A stretch of 64,000 nt of DNA, from NCBI RefSeq assembly GCF_014269285.1, contig NZ_JACOAF010000030.1, positions 62,001 through 126,000 on the forward strand. Direction: 5' to 3'. Below, piece after piece: positions 58,915 through 64,000 of the stretch. The translations under genes and the position numbers were made by a program. The stretch's first letter is position 1. Each line of letters begins with the position of its first letter. The notes beneath the pieces are model-generated. The model saw only the letters and a list, made by a program, of their open reading frames with translations, had not been told where the DNA came from and did no database searches. Source of the stretch: Rufibacter sediminis. Its GTDB lineage: Bacteria; Bacteroidota; Bacteroidia; Cytophagales; Hymenobacteraceae.

Positions 58915-61677
58915 TTAAATACTGAATGCTTTTTCTACCACCGCGCGTTGCTCTTTCTGGTGGATTTTGTTGTACCCAGTAGCCGGTGAGGAGCTTGGCT
59001 TACGGGAAACCACGTCATCAATGCCTTTGCGCATTACGCTCAGAATGTACGTCCAGGCACCCATGTTGTACGGTTCTTCCTGAACCCAGAAAATCTGTGC
59101 GTTCGGGTATTTGCTCAGTTCACGGTCTAGCTGTACCTGCGGGAACGGATGCAGCTGCTCCAGACGGATGATGGCTACATCTTTGCGGTTTGTTTTCTGC
59201 TGTTCCTCCAGCAAGTCATAGTACACTTTACCGGTACACAGCAACACTTTGGTCACGGCTTTCGCCTCGGCATACGTGTCACCAATCACTTCCTGGAACG
59301 AGCCTGCCATGAAGTCTTCCAGCGGCGACATCACGTTCTGGTGACGCAGCATAGACTTAGGCGACATGTGGATACACGGTTTCCGGAACGGCGTTGCCAA
59401 CTGACGACGCAGCATGTGGAAGAAGTTAGCCGGAGTGGTACACTGGGTCACGTACATGTTGTACTCTGCGGCCAACTGCAGGAAGCGCTCAGGACGGGCA
59501 TTGGAGTGCTCTGGTCCTTGGCCTTCATAACCGTGCGGCAACAGCATCACCACACCGTTCATGCGCTGCCACTTAGATTCTGTAGACGAGATGAACTGGT
59601 CAATCATCACCTGAGAACCGTTGGCGAAGTCACCGAACTGCGCTTCCCAAATTACCAATGCATTGGGGTTGGCCATGGCGTAACCGAACTCAAACCCTAA
59701 CACGCCATATTCAGACAACAAGGAGTTGTAAATCTGTAGTTTCTGCTGATTTTCCTGAATGTGGTTCAGGTTGGTGTAAGCCGCGCTGGTATTGGCATCA
59801 TGCAACACCGCGTGACGGTGCGAGAAAGTACCCCGCTGCACGTCCTGGCCACTCATGCGTACCACTTTTCCGTCTAACAGAATAGAACCGTACGCCAACA
59901 ATTCAGCCGATGCCCAGTTCAAGGCGCGCGCTCCGAAGAACATGTCCTGGCGCTCTTTGGTCAGTTTCTCAATCTGCTTCAGCGGCTTGAAGTTTTCTGG
60001 CAGCGTAGTCAACGCTTTCCCTACTTTCTCAATCGCCTCGGCAGAAATACCGGTTTCTGGCGACTGGTTGAAGTCTTCTGGTTTAGAACGACGCAGCTCT
60101 TGCCATTCTTTCTCCAACACTTGGTAGTTGTACGGCAACGGCTTTTGCTTCACCATGTCCAGACGGTCTTGCAGCATCTGACGGAACTCCTTGTCCATCT
60201 CCTCGGCTACCTTCGCGTCTAACTCACCACGTCTGATTAACTCTTTATTATAGACTTCCCGTGGGTTGTCATGCTTGGAGATGAGGTTGTACAGTTGTGG
60301 CTGGGTGAATTTAGGCTCATCTGCCTCATTGTGGCCATGGCGGCGGTAGCACACCATGTCAATGAAGATATCATTGTGGAAACGCTGACGGTATTCAGTC
60401 GCTAACCTTACGGCAAACACCACCGCTTCCGGGTCATCACCGTTTACGTGCAGAACTGGCGCGTCAATGATTTTGGCTAAATCGGTGCTGTAGATAGAAG
60501 AGCGGGCGTCTTCAAAGTCAGTGGTGAAACCTACCTGGTTGTTAATCACGAAGTGGATAGTACCGCCAGTGCTGTAGCCTTCCAGATTCGCCATCTGGGT
60601 TACCTCGTAACCAATACCTTGTCCGGCCACGGCTGCATCGCCGTGGATGAGGATAGGCAGGATCTTATTAGTGTCACGGCCGTACATGGAGTCCAGCTTG
60701 GCGCGCACAAAACCTTCTACCACTGGGTTCACCGCTTCTAAGTGCGAAGGGTTAGGAGCCAGTTTCAGGTTCACTTTTCCGCCAGACGGCGTGTTTACCT
60801 CGCTGGAAAAGCCCATGTGGTATTTCACGTCACCATCGCCCATGGTCAAATCTGGCACGGCGGTTCCCTCAAATTCAGAGAAGATTTGCTCGTAGGTTTT
60901 GCCCATGATGTTGGCCAACACGTTCAACCGACCGCGGTGCGCCATGCCAATCACCACTTCCTCTACGCCCAGTTCAGAGCCTTTGTCAATGATAGCATCC
61001 AACGCCGGAATAGTGGTTTCGCCACCTTCCAGAGAGAAACGCTTCTGCCCCAGAAACTTGGTGTGCAGGAAGTTTTCAAACACCACTGCCTCGTTCAACT
61101 TAGACAGGATGCGTTTTTTATAGTCAACCGATGGGTTGAAAGCCACCGACTCTTTCTCGGCTTTTTCCTTAAACCAGGCCAAAACCTCTGGGTCCCGGAT
61201 GTACATGTACTCAAACCCAATGGTTCTTTCATATACTTTCTTCAGGGTAGCCAGAATGTCGCGCAAGGTGGCGGCACCTAAGCCCAGCTCAGATCCGCTC
61301 TGGAATTTGGTGTCCAGATCAGCCTCAGACAAACCGAAGTCCTTCAGGTCTAACAAAGCCTTGCGGTCTTTACGCGGACGAACCGGATTGGTGTTAGAGC
61401 GCAGGTGACCGCGGGAACGGTAGGCGTAAATCAGATTACGCACCTGAATTTCTTTCTCTACCTCACCCACAGACGCGCCACTGGTGGCACCACCAACTGT
61501 TGGAGCCGCCGCCGCTGGGGCCTGGCCGTTTCCGTTCGGGTAGGTTTGCGAGAAATCAAAACCTTCAAAGAATTTCTGCCAACCAAAATCCACTGAACCC
61601 GGATCTTGCTGATACTGCTTGTACAGTTCATCAATGTACGCACCGTGCGCGTTGGCTATATATGAGTATTTATCCAT
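58915..61677 (-). CDS. sucA: 2-oxoglutarate dehydrogenase E1
   Basis: 920 residues, the usual OdhA size. The N-terminal E2-binding part (YIANAHGAYIDELYKQYQQD) is typical. Thiamine diphosphate-site motifs are GMAHRGRLNVLANIMGK and HGDAAVAGQGIGYEVTQMA. MVCYRRHGHNEADEPKFTQP and LLPHGYEGQGPEHSNARPER complete the active site. It decarboxylates 2-oxoglutarate in the TCA cycle and works with sucB and lpd downstream. Confidence 0.97.
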   Translation of the reverse strand: MDKYSYIANAHGAYIDELYKQYQQDPGSVDFGWQKFFEGFDFSQTYPNGNGQAPAAAAPTVGGATSGASVGEVEKEIQVRNLIYAYRSRGHLRSNTNPVRPRKDRKALLDLKDFGLSEADLDTKFQSGSELGLGAATLRDILATLKKVYERTIGFEYMYIRDPEVLAWFKEKAEKESVAFNPSVDYKKRILSKLNEAVVFENFLHTKFLGQKRFSLEGGETTIPALDAIIDKGSELGVEEVVIGMAHRGRLNVLANIMGKTYEQIFSEFEGTAVPDLTMGDGDVKYHMGFSSEVNTPSGGKVNLKLAPNPSHLEAVNPVVEGFVRAKLDSMYGRDTNKILPILIHGDAAVAGQGIGYEVTQMANLEGYSTGGTIHFVINNQVGFTTDFEDARSSIYSTDLAKIIDAPVLHVNGDDPEAVVFAVRLATEYRQRFHNDIFIDMVCYRRHGHNEADEPKFTQPQLYNLISKHDNPREVYNKELIRRGELDAKVAEEMDKEFRQMLQDRLDMVKQKPLPYNYQVLEKEWQELRRSKPEDFNQSPETGISAEAIEKVGKALTTLPENFKPLKQIEKLTKERQDMFFGARALNWASAELLAYGSILLDGKVVRMSGQDVQRGTFSHRHAVLHDANTSAAYTNLNHIQENQQKLQIYNSLLSEYGVLGFEFGYAMANPNALVIWEAQFGDFANGSQVMIDQFISSTESKWQRMNGVVMLLPHGYEGQGPEHSNARPERFLQLAAEYNMYVTQCTTPANFFHMLRRQLATPFRKPCIHMSPKSMLRHQNVMSPLEDFMAGSFQEVIGDTYAEAKAVTKVLLCTGKVYYDLLEEQQKTNRKDVAIIRLEQLHPFPQVQLDRELSKYPNAQIFWVQEEPYNMGAWTYILSVMRKGIDDVVSRKPSSSPATGYNKIHQKEQRAVVEKAFSI

Positions 61678-62582
61678 AAAAATTGATAGTACTTGCCTTA
61701 TTCACGGCAAATTATAAAATCCTCAGCAATACACATAACCCTAAATTCGCATAAGCAAATATTCAGCTTCATTTATTAAAATGTTATTGATTTTGAAACC
61801 GATCTGCTCAAACGTAAAAATCTCATCTAGGGAATACGTGAAAAAATTTGATTTTGGCGAAATTATAGATAAATAGATAACAGACAAATCTTTATCTGGC
61901 CTGTGCTCCAATTGGCTCTATTTTCCGGCCATCTTTCCAATATTCAATTTCAACGATACCTTTCCGCCCTTAGTACATCCTTAATTTCCGGAACTCAGCA
62001 GGTAGTTTACTCAAGCTACTACGCACTAGGAAGACGTTTTAAGGCTTCTCTTTACCTTCTACCGGTATCCCCTTGCCGCACAGAGACCTACAAAAGAAAA
62101 AAAAGACGTGTGCAGCTAACCTTTCAACTGAAAGAAGCTGATCTTCAAGCCAACTGGAAAATTCAATAAACCTGATCAAGAGGAACTGAGAGGTAAAACC
62201 TGATGATTCTTTATCCGTTCTGCCTTTTCTTATCTCATCTGCAAAGCAATAACTTCTAGTTCTCACCAGAAAACACCACTACACAGCATCTATTTATCAC
62301 CTGTTTTCAGGAAAGCAGGCCAAAAAGACAAAAGCAATTATAGCAACATGAAACAGCTGCAGAATGGGCCAACGTTAATTTCAGTGAAGCGCTAGTTCCC
62401 CGCTGACATGAGCCAGACTAAAAACTGAAATTGATTGCCACATCCATGCGGGAAACGGGAAACACACCGTCAGAAGCTTGCAGCAAGAAGAAGGTCAGAA
62501 TACGGCAGCGGCCGAACTACGCCTGATGTTGACAAGTTTGTTTTGAGGGTGTTTTCAGGAAAACAGGCCGAAAGCGGAGGTA
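61678..62582. other. Long intergenic region
   Basis: 905 bases, AT-rich at first. It contains a degenerate palindrome at 62293-62327 and a clearer copy at 62540-62575 (GTTTTGAGGGTG, GAAAACAGGCCGAAAGC), which lies 7 bases beyond the next gene's stop. No convincing gene or RNA is seen. Confidence 0.5.
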
Positions 62583-64000
62583 CTATTCCCGGACGCGCAC
62601 GCGCACGAACGAGGGTACCTCAGTGATCGATTCCGATAACTTCGCCTGGGTGATGGGACCGGGCTGCAACTGAACTCCGGGCGTATCGTCTACCACCACG
62701 GTCTTTTTGCGCCAGCCTTCTACCGTAGATTTGTCGGTGACTTTATCTGTTCCGGCGCCGCCGTACACGTAGACGTAGCTTCCTTTGGCCGCAGTGCCAC
62801 TGATATCAAAAATATCGTCTCCTTTCAACCCGAAAAGATTGATGCGTTCGGTTTCGCCAGCAAAGAACGTGCGGCTATACACTTTGCCGCTATTCACGTT
62901 GCCCTCGCCCAGCCGGTAAATCTCCACCACGGTTCTTCCCTGCGACAACCGCTGCACCACAAACCGTTCTGGCTCATCAGCGCCAACCACCGCTACTTCC
63001 TTGGCCAGGATCTTGTAATAGTCTTCGGCGGTTTGCACCAGCAGTTTCCGGCGGCTTCTCAGCTTCTGGAACGTCTCTTCGCCCACCAACGCGTAAACCG
63101 GCGGAGGCAGCTGCTGTACGGCTCTCCGGAGGACAGCATCTGACAAGGCCACCTGCATCTCGCGGGCCAATCTCCTGAAATCAACCAAAGACACCTCAGA
63201 CAGGGCTCTGGTATCTAAGAAAGAGGCATTGATGGTGAGGCCAAACACGTCTTTGAAGACAGGATGGAACGACTCAAACTTGCGGGCCGCGAATTTACGG
63301 GTGGCCAGCCACGGGATAACGCCATCGTCATAGAGGCAGAGCGCCTGGTCGCGGTCTTTGGGAATGGGCTTGTACCAGATTTCGTTTTCCTGCACATACG
63401 CCGCCCAGTCCCATTGCCCCTCGTGCCGGTCCCAGTCGCTGAGCAGCAGGTCCAGGAGACGCGCCCGGGCGAAGGCCCATTGGTCAATGCGGTGCCGGCT
63501 GGAGGAAAACCGCCGCCGCAGCATCTCCTCGGTGTCTACCAGATCCGTGGCCGCGCCCAGCTTATCAGCCAGCGAGGCTTTGGAGGTGAATTTCTCTTCC
63601 ATCAGGAAAAGCTTGTTCCCAAAGATGTTGGAATATTGCTTGAAGTCCTGGTCGGCGGGCAGGACGTACACCAGCTGGGGCGATGGATGTAAAATGTTGG
63701 CAGCTTTCGCCAGCGGAGGCACCACCAGGGCCGCGTACGGGTTGGTAGCGGAAACCTGATCCCGCACAAAGGAGCCCACAAACGTCTTTTGCCAGAAAGC
63801 CGGCAGCACCTGAATGGGATCTTTGTCCAGGGAGCGGAGGGCGAAGCGCCGGCCTGAGGAATCGGTGAGGGTGAGGCTGGTGGTCTGCATGCCGCCGCCT
63901 AACTTCTCGATGGAAAGTCCGCCGGCCACTTCGTTCATGTGGAAGACCTTGGCTTTGACGGGCACCGTCCAGACGGGGCGGTAATGCTCGCCCAGAAAGA
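62583..64000 (-). CDS. Large envelope protein, C-terminal part (metallophosphoesterase-associated type), cut by window edge
   Basis: The frame stays open to the window edge, entering with FLGEHYRPVWTVPVKAKVFH. The visible part includes GGGMQTTSLTLTDSSGRRFA, SATNPYAALVVPPLAKAANI and LLDLLLSDWDRHEGQWDWAA. Such segments occur in very long Bacteroidota proteins that pair an N-terminal calcineurin-like phosphoesterase with a C-terminal beta-barrel. The protein here ends at VPSFVRVRVRE without an obvious barrel, so it may be a shorter form. The N-terminus lies outside the window. Confidence 0.7.
   Translation of the reverse strand, partial: FLGEHYRPVWTVPVKAKVFHMNEVAGGLSIEKLGGGMQTTSLTLTDSSGRRFALRSLDKDPIQVLPAFWQKTFVGSFVRDQVSATNPYAALVVPPLAKAANILHPSPQLVYVLPADQDFKQYSNIFGNKLFLMEEKFTSKASLADKLGAATDLVDTEEMLRRRFSSSRHRIDQWAFARARLLDLLLSDWDRHEGQWDWAAYVQENEIWYKPIPKDRDQALCLYDDGVIPWLATRKFAARKFESFHPVFKDVFGLTINASFLDTRALSEVSLVDFRRLAREMQVALSDAVLRRAVQQLPPPVYALVGEETFQKLRSRRKLLVQTAEDYYKILAKEVAVVGADEPERFVVQRLSQGRTVVEIYRLGEGNVNSGKVYSRTFFAGETERINLFGLKGDDIFDISGTAAKGSYVYVYGGAGTDKVTDKSTVEGWRKKTVVVDDTPGVQLQPGPITQAKLSESITEVPSFVRVRVRE

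Noticed and set aside
61903-62169. 88-codon frame upstream of sucA
   Set aside because: Mixed composition without a family pattern, in a region with no other coding signs; considered chance.
1-64000. tRNA, rRNA or riboswitch genes
   Set aside because: No T-loop (GGTTCGAATC-like), rRNA or recognised riboswitch core was found by eye; a covariance-model scan would be needed to exclude them fully.

Overview
This window looks like a chromosomal segment of a Bacteroidota bacterium. The gene content best fits the Cytophagales, family Hymenobacteraceae (Rufibacter/Pontibacter-like); this placement is inferred from family recognition, not from a search. Supporting signs are a SusC/SusD pair, the gliding genes gldB, gldD and gldE, the neighbourhood mutY-ssb-gldE-gldD, an outer-membrane FadL-type protein, and many promoters with the Bacteroidota -7 element TAnnTTTG. 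No rRNA, tRNA or CRISPR array was seen.

Layout. 1-6.3 kb: start of an MFS transporter, a truncated haemoglobin, two envelope or membrane proteins, an ECF sigma factor with an overlapping small partner, and nth. 6.5-16.8 kb: a glycosyltransferase, gldB, a beta-barrel protein with a decayed duplicate of its tail, the minus-strand group HU-TPR-tiny ribosomal protein-rng, and the plus-strand run mutY-ssb-gldE-gldD. 17.1-20.4 kb: an AT-rich island of four unrelated genes in one orientation, separated by sites built like integron attC sites, followed by two coding remnants. 20.5-30.6 kb: recG, unknown envelope genes, and a SusC-SusD-lipoprotein operon. 30.9-39.5 kb: a fatty-acid beta-oxidation region (acyl-CoA dehydrogenase, thiolase, a fused hydroxyacyl-CoA dehydrogenase/enoyl-CoA hydratase, a MarR regulator and an acyl-CoA ligase), split by a small GIY-YIG nuclease gene bounded by inverted hairpin repeats. 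39.6-44 kb: a ureohydrolase-fold protein, a cytochrome-b5-like protein, and a GlcNAc kinase-like/murQ pair for cell-wall sugar recycling. 44-52.6 kb: three tandem small lipoproteins, der, era, hemH, a frameshifted S41 peptidase, a LOG-family protein and proS. 52.8-64 kb: a Gly/Tyr-rich lipoprotein, a FadL-like porin, the 2-oxoglutarate dehydrogenase genes (lpd, sucB, sucA) and part of a large envelope protein.

Three repeat systems deserve most attention. First, the island at 17.1-19.3 kb has paired 7-10 bp cassette-end matches that fit integron cassette logic, with no integrase in view. Second, the GIY-YIG gene is flanked by inverted hairpin repeats, and a gene-less pair of the same repeat lies 6.5 kb away with compensatory base changes; this resembles REP/RAYT organisation but with a different nuclease. 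Third, a 36-44 bp palindrome occurs about 30 times in 64 kb, mostly within a few bases of stop codons and often beside a separate gene-specific terminator hairpin.
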